DNA from: Geodermatophilus sp. YIM 151500
Lineage (GTDB): Bacteria > Actinomycetota > Actinomycetes > Mycobacteriales > Geodermatophilaceae
Direction: 5' to 3'
Assembly (NCBI RefSeq): GCF_025716945.1
Contig: NZ_JAOVZT010000013.1
Span: forward strand, 1 to 64,000
DNA: 64,000 bases
Below are positions 48,015 through 57,974 of the stretch, piece after piece; the first letter of the stretch is position 1; each line of letters starts with the position of its first letter. The notes under the pieces are model-generated. The model did no database searches. It had not been told where the DNA came from and saw only the letters and a list, made by a program, of their open reading frames with translations. The position numbers and the translations under genes were made by a program.

Positions 48015-48377
48015 TCGCTGTGCGCCCGGCGCCGCTGGGCCGGCCGGTGTCCGGGGAGGCCCTGTCGCAGGCTTCGACGCGGCCGGCTGCCCGCCGGGGC
48101 GGCGCGCAGGTCCTCCCGAGCGGGCGGCGCCACCGCCGGGGCGGCCGATGGCCGGGGGGGAGGAGATCCCGCGTCCGCTGACATGGGCACCCGAGGAGAC
48201 TTCGCGGCGACTCGAGAGATCCATGGGTCTGCCACCGTCCACGGTGGAGCGGCGGGCGCGATCCCCCACGGGGAGGCGGCGCGCGATCGTCCACGGTCGG
48301 GCGGTCAGGCGGTCAGGCGGTCAGGCGGCGGCGCACCGGGCGGCGGCACCCGGAGCCGGGGCCCGGCATGCAGCGGA
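48015..48377. other. Intergenic region between ctaF and qcrB ends
   Basis: About 360 nt between convergent transcription units. It holds a 7-2-7 palindrome (48232-48247) and three tandem GCGGTCAG octamers (48301-48324). Open frames here have no ribosome-binding site or domain. I see no gene. Confidence 0.5.
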
Positions 48378-48403
48378 GCCCCGGTGGATCGCTCCACCGG
48401 GGC
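48378..48403 (-). terminator. Terminator of the ctaE-qcrCAB operon
   Basis: Perfect 11-bp arms (GCCCCGGTGGA at 48378-48388 and its complement at 48393-48403) with a TCGC loop, 24 nt after the qcrB stop. Confidence 0.75.
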
Positions 48404-48427
48404 CCCGGACGCGTCCTGCCGTGCGGG

Positions 48428-50146
48428 CTAGTCGCGCGGCTCCTGCGGTCGGCCGCCCTCGGACGGACGACCGCCCTCGGACGGTCGGCCGCCCTCGGAC
48501 GGACGACCGCCCTCGGTGGGCCGGCCGGCGGAGGTCAGCTCGCGGCCGCCCTCCTCGGCCGTTGCCAGACCGCGACTCTCCTCGCGCTGCTCGAGCTCGA
48601 CCCGGATGGGCTCCTCGATCGGCGTGAAGAACCCGCGGATCGCCCGGCGGGCTCCGCCCACCTGGTTCATCCGCTTGGGCACCGGCGCGCCGCCGTAGGC
48701 CAGCTGGCCGTGGCCGTGCGCGTCGACGGGACCCAGTGGCTGGTGCACCTCGATGAACTCGCCATTGGGCAGCCGGCGGATGACGCCGGTCTCGATGCCG
48801 TGCTCGAGCACCTCCCGGTCGTGCTTCTGCAGGCCCAGGCAGACCCGGTAGGTGAGCACGTACGCGGCCGCCGGCAGGAGGATGAGGCCCAGGCGACCCG
48901 CCCAGGTCATCGCGTTGAGGCTGATGTCGAACTTCTCCGCGATGACGTCGTTGGCGCCCGAGAGCAGCAGCACGACGTAGAAGGCGATCGACATCGCGCC
49001 CAGGCTGGTGCGCACGGGCACGTCCCGTGGCCGCTGCAGCAGGTGGTGCGACGCCGTGTCACCGGTGAGCACGCGCTCGAGCACCGGGTAGAGCGCCATG
49101 AGCGTGAAGATGATGCCCGGCAGCACCAGCGTCGGCCAGAACAGGGCGGGGATCGTGTAGTCGCCGGGGAGGTTGATGTCCCACGCCGGGAACAGTCGCG
49201 TCGACCCGTCGAGGAACATGATGTACCAGTCCGGCTGCGACGCGGCGGACACCTTCGCCGGGTCGTAGGGACCCCACAACCACACCGGGTTGATCTGGAC
49301 GGCACCACCCAGAGCGGCGCACACGGCGAACACGACGAAGAACAGCCCGGTCGACTTCACGGCGAAGGTCGGGAACATGCGGACGCCGACCACGTTGTGC
49401 TCGGTCCGCCCCGCACCGGGGAACTGGGTGTGCTTCTGCTTGACCAGGATCAGCAGGTGCAGCGCGATGAGGCCCAGCATGATCGCCGGGATCAGCAGCA
49501 CGTGGGCGATGTAGAGGCGACCGACGATCAGCTCACCGACGTAGTCACCCCCGAACACCGCGAAGTGCACCCAGGTACCGACCACCGGGATCGCGAGCAT
49601 GATCGCCGAGGCGATGCGCAGGCCGGTGCCCGACAGGAGGTCGTCGGGCATGGAGTAGCCGGCGAAGCCCTCGACCAGGGCGAGCACGAGCAGGGCGATG
49701 CCGATCAGCCAGTTGGTCTCCCGCGGCCGGCGGAAGGCGCCGGTGAAGAAGATCCGCATGAGGTGGACGACGATCGCGGCCACGAACAGCAGCGCCGACC
49801 AGTGGTGGATCTGCCGGACCACCAGGCCGCCGCGGACGTCGAAGGACAGGTCGAGCGTCGAGGCGTAGGCCACCGACATCTCCACGCCCCGCAGCGGGGC
49901 GTAGGACCCCTCGTAGACGACCTCGGTCATCGACCCCTGGAAGAAGAAGGTCAGGTACGTGCCGGTGAGCAGCAGCACCACGAACGAGTAGAGCGCGATC
50001 TCACCGAGCAGGAACGACCAGTGGTCGGGGAAGACCTTGTGCAGCGTGCGCCGGAGCGGGCCGGCGACGATGAGGCGCTCGTCGAGTTCGACGGCGGCCT
50101 TGCCGAGAGCGGTCCGAGGAGCGCCCGGAGCGGTGGCGGTGGCCAT
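48428..50146 (-). CDS. qcrB: Menaquinol-cytochrome c reductase, cytochrome b subunit
   Basis: A 572-residue cytochrome b of the actinobacterial bc1 complex. The haem-ligating histidines are in [21 protein letters not shown] and in [32 protein letters not shown] helices; the ef-loop follows in the typical order, and the second half continues as in other actinobacterial QcrB. A C-terminal extension ends in tandem GGRPSE repeats. ATG at 50146 shares a base with the qcrA stop (TGATG). It oxidises menaquinol and passes electrons via QcrA and QcrC to the aa3 oxidase. Confidence 0.97.
   Translation of the reverse strand: MATATAPGAPRTALGKAAVELDERLIVAGPLRRTLHKVFPDHWSFLLGEIALYSFVVLLLTGTYLTFFFQGSMTEVVYEGSYAPLRGVEMSVAYASTLDLSFDVRGGLVVRQIHHWSALLFVAAIVVHLMRIFFTGAFRRPRETNWLIGIALLVLALVEGFAGYSMPDDLLSGTGLRIASAIMLAIPVVGTWVHFAVFGGDYVGELIVGRLYIAHVLLIPAIMLGLIALHLLILVKQKHTQFPGAGRTEHNVVGVRMFPTFAVKSTGLFFVVFAVCAALGGAVQINPVWLWGPYDPAKVSAASQPDWYIMFLDGSTRLFPAWDINLPGDYTIPALFWPTLVLPGIIFTLMALYPVLERVLTGDTASHHLLQRPRDVPVRTSLGAMSIAFYVVLLLSGANDVIAEKFDISLNAMTWAGRLGLILLPAAAYVLTYRVCLGLQKHDREVLEHGIETGVIRRLPNGEFIEVHQPLGPVDAHGHGQLAYGGAPVPKRMNQVGGARRAIRGFFTPIEEPIRVELEQREESRGLATAEEGGRELTSAGRPTEGGRPSEGGRPSEGGRPSEGGRPQEPRD
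48449..48520 (-). repeat. Tandem repeats encoding the QcrB tail
   Basis: Two copies of a 36-bp unit (48449-48484 and 48485-48520), each made of two similar 18-mers, encode the repeated G-G-R-P-S-E of the QcrB C terminus. The second copy differs at its last bases. The reading frame is kept because the period is a multiple of three. Confidence 0.88.
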
Positions 50147-51255
50147 CAGATGCGCTCCCGATTCCAGTACGTGGGACCCACAGCCTCAATGTAGTCGCTG
50201 CGTGCGACGAAGAAGCCTTCCTCGTCGACCGTGATGGGCAGCTGCGGCAGCGCCCGGGTGGCCGGTCCGAAGACCGGCTTGGCGCCCTGCGTGACGTCGA
50301 ACTGCGACTGGTGGCAGGGACAGAGGATCCGGCTGGTCTCCTGCTCGTACAGCGACACCGGGCAGCCGGCGTGCGTGCAGATCTTCGAGTAGGCGACGTA
50401 GTCGCCGTAGCCGAAGTCCTCCTGGCCGGCGCGCGCGGTGGCGGACTGGACCTGGGCCGGCCGGAGCCGGATCAGCATGGTCGCCGCGTCGGACTCCCGG
50501 TTGCCGCCCGGCACGGCCGGGAAGACGGTGGCCAGCGAGCCGGGCTCCTGGTCGCCGGGCCGGACCGGCGTCCCGTCCTCGCGCAGCAGCCGCACGCCCT
50601 CGCCCCACGACGTGGTGCCCAGCGGGTTGCCGGCGTTCGGGTTCTTGATCAGACCACCGAGCGGGGCGAGGAGCATGAGACCCAGACCGCCGCCCATGAA
50701 GCCCACCGAGCCGAGCAGCAGCTTCCGCCGGCCCAGGCCGCTGTTGTGCCAGCCCTTCTGCAGGGTGGCCGCGGCCGTGACGCGCTCGAAGTTCGAACCC
50801 TCGTGCTTCTCCTGCATGGCCGTCTCGTGCGGGAGCAGCTTCTTGGTGTAGACGACGAGGGCGGCGCCCACGCACAGCAGCGACAGGCCCATCGAGATGC
50901 CGAGCATCGGGGTGAACAGCAGGCCCCACCAGTCGCCGCCGACCTCCCACCGCCAGTCGGGCAGGAACCAGCCGGAGCCCACGTAGACGAAGACGAACAG
51001 GAAGGCGAACAGCCCCGCCAGGGCGAACAGCATGCTGACCTGGCGGGTGGCCCGCTTCTCCAGCGGCGAGCCGGGTGCCGGCGGCGGGTCGACGTGCAGC
51101 ACGTGCACGCCGTCGTACCGGGCCCCCAGGTGGTCGAGGTCCTCGCGGCCGATCGCCGCCAGGCGCTCCGGCGGGTAGTCGTCGTCCGGGCCGCCGTGGC
51201 CGGAGTCCTGGACGTCGCCCGTGCCGACCTCGGCGCGGGTGTCGCGCGCGGTCAC
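50146..51255 (-). CDS. qcrA: Menaquinol-cytochrome c reductase, Rieske iron-sulfur subunit
   Basis: A 369-residue Rieske protein of the long actinobacterial type. Three hydrophobic segments occur (about residues 72-95, 107-135 and 178-200), the last being preceded by the [12 protein letters not shown] twin-arginine-like region. The Rieske domain carries C-T-H-A-G-C and C-P-C-H-Q-S, the full 2Fe-2S ligand set. GTG at 51255 follows GAGGAGG. Lies 73 nt after qcrC and overlaps qcrB by one base. Confidence 0.96.
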   Translation of the reverse strand: MTARDTRAEVGTGDVQDSGHGGPDDDYPPERLAAIGREDLDHLGARYDGVHVLHVDPPPAPGSPLEKRATRQVSMLFALAGLFAFLFVFVYVGSGWFLPDWRWEVGGDWWGLLFTPMLGISMGLSLLCVGAALVVYTKKLLPHETAMQEKHEGSNFERVTAAATLQKGWHNSGLGRRKLLLGSVGFMGGGLGLMLLAPLGGLIKNPNAGNPLGTTSWGEGVRLLREDGTPVRPGDQEPGSLATVFPAVPGGNRESDAATMLIRLRPAQVQSATARAGQEDFGYGDYVAYSKICTHAGCPVSLYEQETSRILCPCHQSQFDVTQGAKPVFGPATRALPQLPITVDEEGFFVARSDYIEAVGPTYWNRERI

Positions 51256-51328
51256 GCTGCCTCCTCGCTGGCGGGTGCCGTGCGCGCCGGCACGGCGGTG
51301 AGGACGGTCCGGGTGCGGGCGGGCGCGC

Positions 51329-52225
51329 TCACGCCTTGGTCCCGATCCAGTAGACGCCGAACAGCGTGGCGGCCACGCCGACGACCCAGATCACCAGGCC
51401 CTCGGGGGCCGGGCCGAGGCGACCGATCCCGGCGCCGCCCGGGTCGCCGGCGCCCTTGATGGTCTGGACGTAGTTGATGATCGCCCGCTTCTCCTCGGGG
51501 GTGATCTGGTTGTCTCCGAAGACCGGCATGTTCTCCGGGCCGCTCAGCATCGCCGTGTAGATCTCGAGGTCGTTGCTGGCCTCGAGGCTGGGCGCGGCCT
51601 TGCCGGAGGACAGCGCGCCGCCCTGGCCGACGAAGTTGTGGCAGGAGGCGCAGTTCAGACGGAACAGCTCGCCACCCTCGGCCAGGTCGCCGTCGCGCAG
51701 GTCACCGGAGGGCAGCGTCGGGCCGCCGCCGTTGGCCTGGATGTAGGCGCCGAGCTGGTCGATCTCCTCGTCGGAGAAGACGACCGGCTTGTCGGGGGCG
51801 TCGGCCTCCTGCCGCACGAGCGGCATGCGGCCGGTGTGCACCTGGAAGTACACGGCGGCCTCTCCGACGCCGATCAGCGAGGGGCCGCGGTTGTTGACGC
51901 CCTCGAGGTTCTCGCCGTGGCAGGTGATGCAGCTGCGGGTGTACAGCTCCTCGCCGGCCTCCACCGCGCTCTCGGTGTCGGCGTCGGCGCTCGAGTCGGC
52001 CGCGTGCGCCGGCGCCAGCGCCGAGTAGAGGGCGCCGGTGAGGATCAGCCCGGCCAGCAGGCCGGCGACGTTGCCGAGGCGGCGGCGCCGGCGCGACCGC
52101 AGGCGCGCGCGGGCGGCCGCGGCCGGCGTCCCGTCGGCCGGACGGCGGCCCCAGCGGGACCGCCGGGGGGCAGCCCCGGCGGTGCCGGGGTGCGGGGCGT
52201 CGGACTGCTGGTTCGTGGTGGACAC
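51329..52225 (-). CDS. qcrC: Menaquinol-cytochrome c reductase, dihaem cytochrome c subunit
   Basis: A 298-residue protein with two haem c motifs, C-I-T-C-H and C-A-S-C-H, the actinobacterial feature that replaces a soluble cytochrome c. It has a basic N-terminal extension of about 50 residues, a signal/anchor helix (LGNVAGLLAGLILTGALYSALAPAHA) and a C-terminal anchor (GLVIWVVGVAATLFGVYWIG). ATG at 52225, 7 nt after ctaE. Confidence 0.96.
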   Translation of the reverse strand: MSTTNQQSDAPHPGTAGAAPRRSRWGRRPADGTPAAAARARLRSRRRRRLGNVAGLLAGLILTGALYSALAPAHAADSSADADTESAVEAGEELYTRSCITCHGENLEGVNNRGPSLIGVGEAAVYFQVHTGRMPLVRQEADAPDKPVVFSDEEIDQLGAYIQANGGGPTLPSGDLRDGDLAEGGELFRLNCASCHNFVGQGGALSSGKAAPSLEASNDLEIYTAMLSGPENMPVFGDNQITPEEKRAIINYVQTIKGAGDPGGAGIGRLGPAPEGLVIWVVGVAATLFGVYWIGTKA

Positions 52226-52232
52226 CGGTTCC

Positions 52233-52862
52233 CTAGCGGATCAGGTAGATCGTGGCGAACAGCCCGATCCACACGACGTCGACGAAGTGCCAGTAGTAGG
52301 AGACCACGATCGCGGAGGTCGCCTGCGCCGGCGTGAACCGGCCCATGGTGGACCGGATGAGCACGTAGACGAACGCGACCAGGCCGCCGATGACGTGGAG
52401 GCCGTGGAAGCCCGTGGTCAGGTAGAAGACCGAGCCGTAGGTGGACGACGAGATCGACGTCCCCTCCTCGACCAGCTGGACGTACTCGAAGGCCTGGCCC
52501 AGCACGAAGACCAGGCCCATCACGAAGGTCAGGGCGAACCAGCGGCGCAGCCCGTAGACGTTGCCCTGCTCGGCGGCGAACACGCCGTACTGGCAGGTCA
52601 CCGAGGACGCCACCAGGATGATCGTGAAGACCAGCGCGTACGGCAGGTTCAGCTCGGTGGGCTCGGGCGGCCAGCCCTCCTCCGCGCCCGCCCGGGCTCG
52701 GGCGGTGAAGTACATGGCGAACAGGCCGGCGAAGAACATCAGCTCGCTGGACAGCCAGATGATCGTGCCGACGCTGACCATGTTCGGTCGGGTCAGGGAG
52801 TGCACCCGGGAGGTGTCGAAGGTGCTGCTCGCCACGGGGGCCGTTGTCACGCCCGCCATCAT
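52233..52862 (-). CDS. ctaE: Cytochrome c oxidase subunit III
   Basis: A 209-residue subunit III with five hydrophobic helices; typical segments are [33 protein letters not shown] and [20 protein letters not shown]. Two adjacent ATG codons open the gene (52862 and 52859) without a clear ribosome-binding site, so the message may be leaderless. First gene of the ctaE-qcrC-qcrA-qcrB operon. ctaD (subunit I) is elsewhere. Confidence 0.95.
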   Translation of the reverse strand: MMAGVTTAPVASSTFDTSRVHSLTRPNMVSVGTIIWLSSELMFFAGLFAMYFTARARAGAEEGWPPEPTELNLPYALVFTIILVASSVTCQYGVFAAEQGNVYGLRRWFALTFVMGLVFVLGQAFEYVQLVEEGTSISSSTYGSVFYLTTGFHGLHVIGGLVAFVYVLIRSTMGRFTPAQATSAIVVSYYWHFVDVVWIGLFATIYLIR

Positions 52863-52985
52863 GGCATCGGCGCGGGGCGGTCACGACTGCGGGTGGAGCG
52901 CGCGCCGCGGTCCGTGACCATCCCGAGATCGCGCCGGACCTGCAGGTCGACGGGTGCCCGGCCCCGGGCGCACTAGGCTCGCGCC

Positions 52986-53417
52986 GTGAGCTCCGCCGAG
53001 TCGACCGCCGCGCCGGCCACCGTGCTGGTCTACAGCCACCGCCCCGACGTCCGCGCCGCCGTCCGGACGGCCGTCGGCCGCCGCCCGGCGGCCGACGTCG
53101 GGCCGCTCACGTGGATCGAGTGCACCACCGGGGAGGAGGTCGTCGCCACCGTCGACCGCGGCGGCGTCGACCTGTGCATCCTCGACGGGGAGGCCCAACC
53201 CACCGGCGGCCTGGCGCTGTGCCGGCAACTGGACCAGGAGGTCGCCGACCGGCCGGCCGTGTGCGTGCTCATCGCCCGCCAGGCCGATCGGTGGCTGGCG
53301 CACTGGTCGCGGGCCGAGGGCACCCTGCCGTTCCCGGTCGATCCGCTGAGCGCCCCCCGCGTGGTGGCGGAGCTGCTGCGCGAGCGGGTGGCGCGGCGGC
53401 CCGTCGCGCGCTCCTGA
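52986..53417 (+). CDS. Receiver-like domain protein
   Basis: A 143-residue protein with the alternating strand/helix pattern of a response-regulator receiver: [14 protein letters not shown], the possible phosphoacceptor aspartate in [18 protein letters not shown], and a later AVCVLIARQ strand. No output domain. The acidic pocket near the first strand is not conserved (SHRP instead of an acidic pair), so phosphorylation is doubtful. GTG at 52986 follows TAGGCT by 6 nt: leaderless. It lies 14 nt before trpD. Confidence 0.7.
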   Translation: MSSAESTAAPATVLVYSHRPDVRAAVRTAVGRRPAADVGPLTWIECTTGEEVVATVDRGGVDLCILDGEAQPTGGLALCRQLDQEVADRPAVCVLIARQADRWLAHWSRAEGTLPFPVDPLSAPRVVAELLRERVARRPVARS

Positions 53418-53431
53418 GCCCGGGCGCGCCG

Positions 53432-54517
53432 ATGGCAGCGGGAGCACCGGCCGCCGCGGGGACGACGCCGACCTGGCCGTCGCTGCTCAACCGGCTGCTG
53501 GCCGGCCGGCACCTGTCGGCCGACGACACCGCGTGGGCGATGCGCGAGGTGATGACCGGCGAGGCGACGCCGGCCCAGGTCGCCGCGTTCGCCGTCGCGC
53601 TGCGCGCCAAGGGCGAGGCACCCGAGGAGGTCGCCGGGCTGGCGCGCACGATGCTGGAGCTCGCCACGCCGGTGCGGTTGCCGCGGCCCGCGGTCGACAT
53701 CGTCGGCACCGGGGGCGACGGGGCGCACACGGTCAACATCTCGACGATGGCCGCGGTGGTCACCGCCGCGACCGGGGTCCCGGTGGCCAAGCACGGCAAC
53801 CGGGCGGCGTCCTCGTCGTCCGGGGCGGCCGACGTGCTGGAGGCGCTGGGGGTGGTCATCGACCTGCCCGGCGACGGCGTGGCCCGCTGCGTCACCGAGG
53901 CCGGCATCGGGTTCTTCTTCGCGCCGGTCTTCCACCCGGGGTACCGGCACGCGGCCGCGCCCCGGCGGGAGATGGGCATCGGCACCGTCTTCAACTTCCT
54001 CGGGCCGCTCACCAACCCGGCGCGGCCGGTCGCGGCCGCCATCGGCTGCGCCGACGCGCGCATGGCGCCCGTGCTCGCCGCGGTGCTGGCCGGCCGCGGC
54101 GGTCGCGCCCTGGTGTTCCGCGGGGACGACGGGCTGGACGAGCTGACCACGGCCACCACGTCGGCGGTCTGGGTCGTGCGGAACGGCGAGGTGGAACCCG
54201 ACCGGGTCGACCCCGCGGCGCTCGACGTCCCTCCGCCGCGACCCGGGGCCCTGCGCGGAGGCGACGCCGCGGCCAACGCGGAGGTGTTCCGGCGGCTCCT
54301 GGGCGGCGAGCGCGGTCCGGTGCGCGACGCGGTGCTGCTCAACGCGGCCGCGGCGCTGACCGCCTTCGACGAGCGCGCCGCGCGGCTGCACGACGCGCTC
54401 GCGGCGGGCATGGTGCGCGCCGCCTCGGCCATCGACGACGGGCGGGCCGCCGCCCTCCTCGAGCGGTGGATCGAGGTGAGCCGGGCCGCCGCGGCGGCCC
54501 GGCGGGCGCCGGCGTAG
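53432..54517 (+). CDS. trpD: Anthranilate phosphoribosyltransferase
   Basis: A 361-residue enzyme of tryptophan synthesis that joins anthranilate and PRPP. The PRPP-binding GTGGDG motif (in [18 protein letters not shown]), [10 protein letters not shown] and the GPLTNPARP segment are all present. Usual length. ATG at 53432. Other trp genes are not in the window; the lone trpD beside ctaE follows the mycobacterial order. A short inverted repeat (CGTCCACG at 54571-54578 with 54586-54593) may act as its terminator. Confidence 0.96.
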   Translation: MAAGAPAAAGTTPTWPSLLNRLLAGRHLSADDTAWAMREVMTGEATPAQVAAFAVALRAKGEAPEEVAGLARTMLELATPVRLPRPAVDIVGTGGDGAHTVNISTMAAVVTAATGVPVAKHGNRAASSSSGAADVLEALGVVIDLPGDGVARCVTEAGIGFFFAPVFHPGYRHAAAPRREMGIGTVFNFLGPLTNPARPVAAAIGCADARMAPVLAAVLAGRGGRALVFRGDDGLDELTTATTSAVWVVRNGEVEPDRVDPAALDVPPPRPGALRGGDAAANAEVFRRLLGGERGPVRDAVLLNAAAALTAFDERAARLHDALAAGMVRAASAIDDGRAAALLERWIEVSRAAAAARRAPA

Positions 54518-54634
54518 CCGCTCGCACCGTTCCGGTCGCCTCCCGTCATCCCGCGGCGTCCTTCCCGCGCCGTCCACGCCGCCGCCGTGGACGACGGCAT
54601 CCCGCAGCCTCGGTGGAGCCCCGACAATGCCGTC

Positions 54635-56320
54635 ATGGCCAGGGCGGGTGGCGCCGGTCCGACCCCGGCCCGGTCGCCGGTCCGGCTGGCCGAGCTCGTG
54701 GTCGGGCTGTCCGGCGTCGCCGACCTGGGCATGGGCCTGCCCGTCGGCTCCGCCGCGCGCGTCGCCGACGTCGGCGTGCAGCTGGCCGGACGGCTCGGCT
54801 GCGGCCGCGACGACGTCGCCGCCGTGTTCTGGGCGGCGTTGCTGCAGCACATCGGTTGCACCGGGTACTCGCACGAGGTCTCCGCGCTGTTCGCGGACGA
54901 GACAGCGGTCAAGCGGGCGAGCCTGGCGACGGACTTCACCCGACCCCGCGAGTTCCTCCTCGGATACCTGCCGCGGATCGCTGCCGGCGCACCCCCCGGC
55001 GACCGGCTGCGGAGCCTCCGCTCGGCGCTGCTGCACGGTCGGCAGATGACGCGCGGCTACCGGGCGGCCAACTGCGAGACGGCGGCGGGTGTGGCCGCGA
55101 GACTCGGGCTGCCCGCCGCGACGCGGCAGGGACTCCTCCACATGTTCGAGTGGTGGAACGGCGGCGGTGGTCCGAACGGGCTGCGCGGCGGGCAGATCTC
55201 GATCGTGGCGCGGGTCGTGAACACGGCCGGGTACGCGGTGTTCTTCGACCGCATCGGCGGGCCGCCCGCCGCCCGGACGGCCCTCGCCCGACGATCCGGC
55301 GGCTACCTGGACCCGGCGGCGGTCGCCGTGCTGCTGGCCCACGCCCACGAGCTGCTCACCCCGCAGGCTGCCGGGGATGCCTCCGACCGGCTGCTCGCCG
55401 CGGAGCCGACGCCGTGCCGGCTCGTGCCCGACGGCCCGGCCCTGGACGAGGTGCTCCGGGTCTTCGGGGAGGCCGCCGACCTGAAGTCGCCGTTCCTCCA
55501 CGGCCACTGCACGAGCGTCGCCCGGCTCGCCGAGGGTGCGTGCCGGCGGCTGGGTCTACCGGAGCGCGCGGTCGTCCTCGCCCGGCGGGCTGGGCTGGTC
55601 CAGGACGTCGGCCGCGTCGCGGTCCCCTCCTCGGTGTGGGAGCACGCCGGTCCTCTGGGCAGCGACGCCTGGCAGCAGGTCCGGCTGCACGCCTACCAGA
55701 GCGAGCAGGTCCTGAGCCGCAGCAGGCACCTCGCCGACGTCGCACGGTTGGCCGGCAGCCACCACGAGCGGCTCGACGGGTCGGGCTACCACCGCGGCGC
55801 CGCGGCCGCGGAGCTGCCGACCGCCGCCCGCGTGCTGGCCGCGGCCGATCGCTACGCCGCCCTGGTCGCCGAGCGACCGCACCGGCCGCCGGCCTCCGCG
55901 GCACGGGCCGCCTCGGAGTTGCGGGCGGACGTGCGCGCGGGGCAGCTGGACCCGGACGCGGTCCAGGCCGTCGTCGCCATCGCGGAGGGCCGGCGCGCCG
56001 ACCGCTCGGCGCGACTGCCGGCCGGACTCACCGCGCGGCAGCTCGAGGTGCTCCTGCTGCTGGTCCGCGGGACGTCCAACCGCGAGATCGCCCGGCGGCT
56101 GACGATCTCGACCCGCACCGCCGAGCACCACGTGCAGGACGTCTACGGCCGCATCGGGGTCAGCAGCCGGGCCGCCGCCGCGCTGTTCGCCATGGAGCAC
56201 GGGCTGGTCCAACCGGCCTGGATGAGTAGTCCTGCCGATGACCGCGCGCCCGCCAGGCCGTCACGCTCGCTGCCGACGGCCGGGCACCGGCCGCACGATC
56301 CGACGAGGAGGGCTCCATGA
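54635..56320 (+). CDS. HD-GYP-like regulator with LuxR helix-turn-helix
   Basis: A 561-residue protein: an N-terminal HD-like helical region (QHIGCTGYSHEVSALFADE), a second HD-GYP-like domain (about 305-440) and a C-terminal LuxR DNA-binding domain (about 470-530, LTARQLEVLLLLVRGTSNREIARRL). In the HD-GYP part the metal motif HDxGK reads Q-D-V-G-R and GYP reads G-Y-H, so c-di-GMP phosphodiesterase activity is doubtful and ligand sensing more likely. ATG 54635 follows GACAAT by 6 nt (leaderless); GTG 54587 is an alternative. Its stop overlaps the SnoaL-like gene (ATGA). Confidence 0.82.
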   Translation: MARAGGAGPTPARSPVRLAELVVGLSGVADLGMGLPVGSAARVADVGVQLAGRLGCGRDDVAAVFWAALLQHIGCTGYSHEVSALFADETAVKRASLATDFTRPREFLLGYLPRIAAGAPPGDRLRSLRSALLHGRQMTRGYRAANCETAAGVAARLGLPAATRQGLLHMFEWWNGGGGPNGLRGGQISIVARVVNTAGYAVFFDRIGGPPAARTALARRSGGYLDPAAVAVLLAHAHELLTPQAAGDASDRLLAAEPTPCRLVPDGPALDEVLRVFGEAADLKSPFLHGHCTSVARLAEGACRRLGLPERAVVLARRAGLVQDVGRVAVPSSVWEHAGPLGSDAWQQVRLHAYQSEQVLSRSRHLADVARLAGSHHERLDGSGYHRGAAAAELPTAARVLAAADRYAALVAERPHRPPASAARAASELRADVRAGQLDPDAVQAVVAIAEGRRADRSARLPAGLTARQLEVLLLLVRGTSNREIARRLTISTRTAEHHVQDVYGRIGVSSRAAAALFAMEHGLVQPAWMSSPADDRAPARPSRSLPTAGHRPHDPTRRAP

Positions 56321-56841
56321 GCGCGACGACGAGCAGGGTGACCACGGACAGGGCGACGGCGGGCAGCGCGACGGCGGGCAGCGCGACGGCGGACAGCACG
56401 ACGGCTCACGGGGCGACCGCGAACAGGGCCCTGGTGCTGCGCTTCATCCGCGACTACCAGGAGGGCGGCGACGAGCGGGTCCTCCAGGAGGTCGTGTCCC
56501 CGTCGCTGGTGAACCACACACCGATGGTGCCGGACCCACCCGGCGGTCCGGCCGAGGTCAAGGCCATCTTCGACGGCCTGCACGCGGCGCTAACGGGCTT
56601 CTCCGTCGAGGTGCGGCACCAGGTGGCCGACGACGACCTGGTGATGACCCACAAGGTCTTCAAGGGCCGGCACACCGGGGAGCTGTTCGGCCTGCCCCCG
56701 ACCGGCCGCCACGTGCGCTTCGCGGTCATGGACGTGGTCCGCATCGCCGACGGTCGGATCGTCGAGCACTGGGGCCTGGTCGACCTGCCGGCGCTGCAGG
56801 CACAGCTCGCGCCGGAGCCCACGCCAGCCCCCACGCCCTGA
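56317..56841 (+). CDS. SnoaL-like ester cyclase/NTF2-fold protein
   Basis: A 174-residue protein. Residues 38-160 form the SnoaL-like fold (LVLRFIRDYQEGGDERVLQEVV, LVNHTP, and RIADGRIVEHWGLVDLPAL at the end). The catalytic residues of polyketide cyclases cannot be assigned with confidence; many relatives bind or hydrolyse small hydrophobic compounds. The N-terminal 35 residues are a Thr/Ala/Ser run encoded by roughly 15-bp repeats (56352-56410), likely dispensable. ATG overlaps the upstream stop, so the two genes are coupled. Confidence 0.8.
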   Translation: MSATTSRVTTDRATAGSATAGSATADSTTAHGATANRALVLRFIRDYQEGGDERVLQEVVSPSLVNHTPMVPDPPGGPAEVKAIFDGLHAALTGFSVEVRHQVADDDLVMTHKVFKGRHTGELFGLPPTGRHVRFAVMDVVRIADGRIVEHWGLVDLPALQAQLAPEPTPAPTP

Positions 56842-56970
56842 CCGCTCCACGTCGCCGTCGGGACCGACGGCCCCGGGGCCGGAGGCGCGAGTGCGGTCGA
56901 TCCCGGCCCGGACGTGGCGCGCGATGAGTTCGACGCCGGCGGCCGGTCGGCCCTGCGAGGAGGTGGTTCG

Positions 56971-57690
56971 ATGGCGACCTTCGCGTTGATCCACGGCGCC
57001 GGCGACGTCGGGTGGTACTGGCACCTCGTCGAGCCGGTCCTGCGCCGGCTCGGCCACGACGTGGTCGCGCCAGATCTGCCCTGCGAGGACGACACCGCAA
57101 CTCTGCTCGACTACGCCGCCACGGTGGTCGAGGCCGTGGGCGAGCGCCGGGATCTCGTCGTCGTCGGCCAGTCGTACGGCGGGTTCACCGCTCCCCTCGT
57201 GGCCGACCGCCTTCCCGTCGACCTCGTCGTCTACGTCGCCGGCATGGTCCCCGCTCCGGGCGAGAAGCCGGCCGACTGGTGGGAGAACACCGGCTACCGG
57301 TCAGCCGTCGAGGAGCAGGCTCGCCGGGATGGGGGCCTGACCGGCTCCGACGACCCGTTCGTCGCCTTCTACCACGACGTGCCCAGTTCCCTGGCCGGGG
57401 AGGCGCTGCGCAGGGAACGGTCCGAGTCGGACGCGGCCTACTCCGGCCCGTGGCCGCTCGACGCCCTGCCCGCTGTCCCCACGAGGTTCGTGGCGTGCAC
57501 CGAGGACCGGTTCTTCCCCGTCGCCTTCGTGCGGCGGGTGGCGGCCGAGCGGCTGGGCGTCGTCCCCGACGAGATCTCCGCGGGTCACTGCGTCGCGCTG
57601 AGCCGCCCGCACGACCTGGGCGACCTGCTCGACAGCTACGCGCAGCGACCCACGTCGGAACGACGACGTGCCCGGACAGCGGCCGGCTAG
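56971..57690 (+). CDS. Alpha/beta-fold hydrolase
   Basis: A 239-residue hydrolase. The oxyanion segment is LIHGAGDVGWYW, the nucleophile elbow VVGQSYGGF, the acid in CTEDRFF and the histidine in SAGHCVALSRP, a complete triad. Resembles small salicylate/MeSA-type or EstC-like esterases; substrate unknown. ATG at 56971 follows GCGAGGAGG. It lies 129 nt after the SnoaL-like gene and shares the CTAG at 57687-57690 with the convergent Lrp-like gene as mutual stop codons. Confidence 0.85.
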   Translation: MATFALIHGAGDVGWYWHLVEPVLRRLGHDVVAPDLPCEDDTATLLDYAATVVEAVGERRDLVVVGQSYGGFTAPLVADRLPVDLVVYVAGMVPAPGEKPADWWENTGYRSAVEEQARRDGGLTGSDDPFVAFYHDVPSSLAGEALRRERSESDAAYSGPWPLDALPAVPTRFVACTEDRFFPVAFVRRVAAERLGVVPDEISAGHCVALSRPHDLGDLLDSYAQRPTSERRRARTAAG

Positions 57691-57974
57691 TCGGTGGCCT
57701 CGAAGCCGATCGAGAACGCCGCCTCCAGGTCGTGCCGGGAGTAGGCGCGGAACGCGATGTGCGTGTCGGTCTCCAGCACCCCGGCCACCTTGTTGATGCG
57801 CCCGGCGACGACCTCGGCGATCTGGTCGAACTCCCGCACCCGCACCACCGCGATCAGGTCGACGTCGCCCGCGACCGAGTAGACCTCGCTCACCCCGTCG
57901 AGGTCGGCGACCGCCTCGGCCACCTCGGGGATCCGGTCGGTGGCGGCGTCGATCATGACGATGGCGGTGATCAC
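57687..57974 (-). CDS. Stand-alone Lrp/AsnC ligand-binding (RAM) domain protein
   Basis: A 95-residue protein consisting only of the Lrp/AsnC effector-binding domain (VITAIVMIDAATDRIPEVAEAV, VYSVAGDVDLIAVVRVREFDQIAEVV), with no helix-turn-helix. Such small RAM proteins form rings, bind amino acids and may modulate full-length Lrp proteins. The GTG at 57974 overlaps the upstream stop (GTGA); a TAGCAT just upstream inside that gene could also give a leaderless message. Confidence 0.85.
   Translation of the reverse strand: MITAIVMIDAATDRIPEVAEAVADLDGVSEVYSVAGDVDLIAVVRVREFDQIAEVVAGRINKVAGVLETDTHIAFRAYSRHDLEAAFSIGFEATD

Noticed and set aside
48015-48377. Several plus-strand frames between ctaF and qcrB
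   Set aside because: Arg/Ala/Pro-rich shadows with no ribosome-binding site; region contains short repeats and palindromes only.
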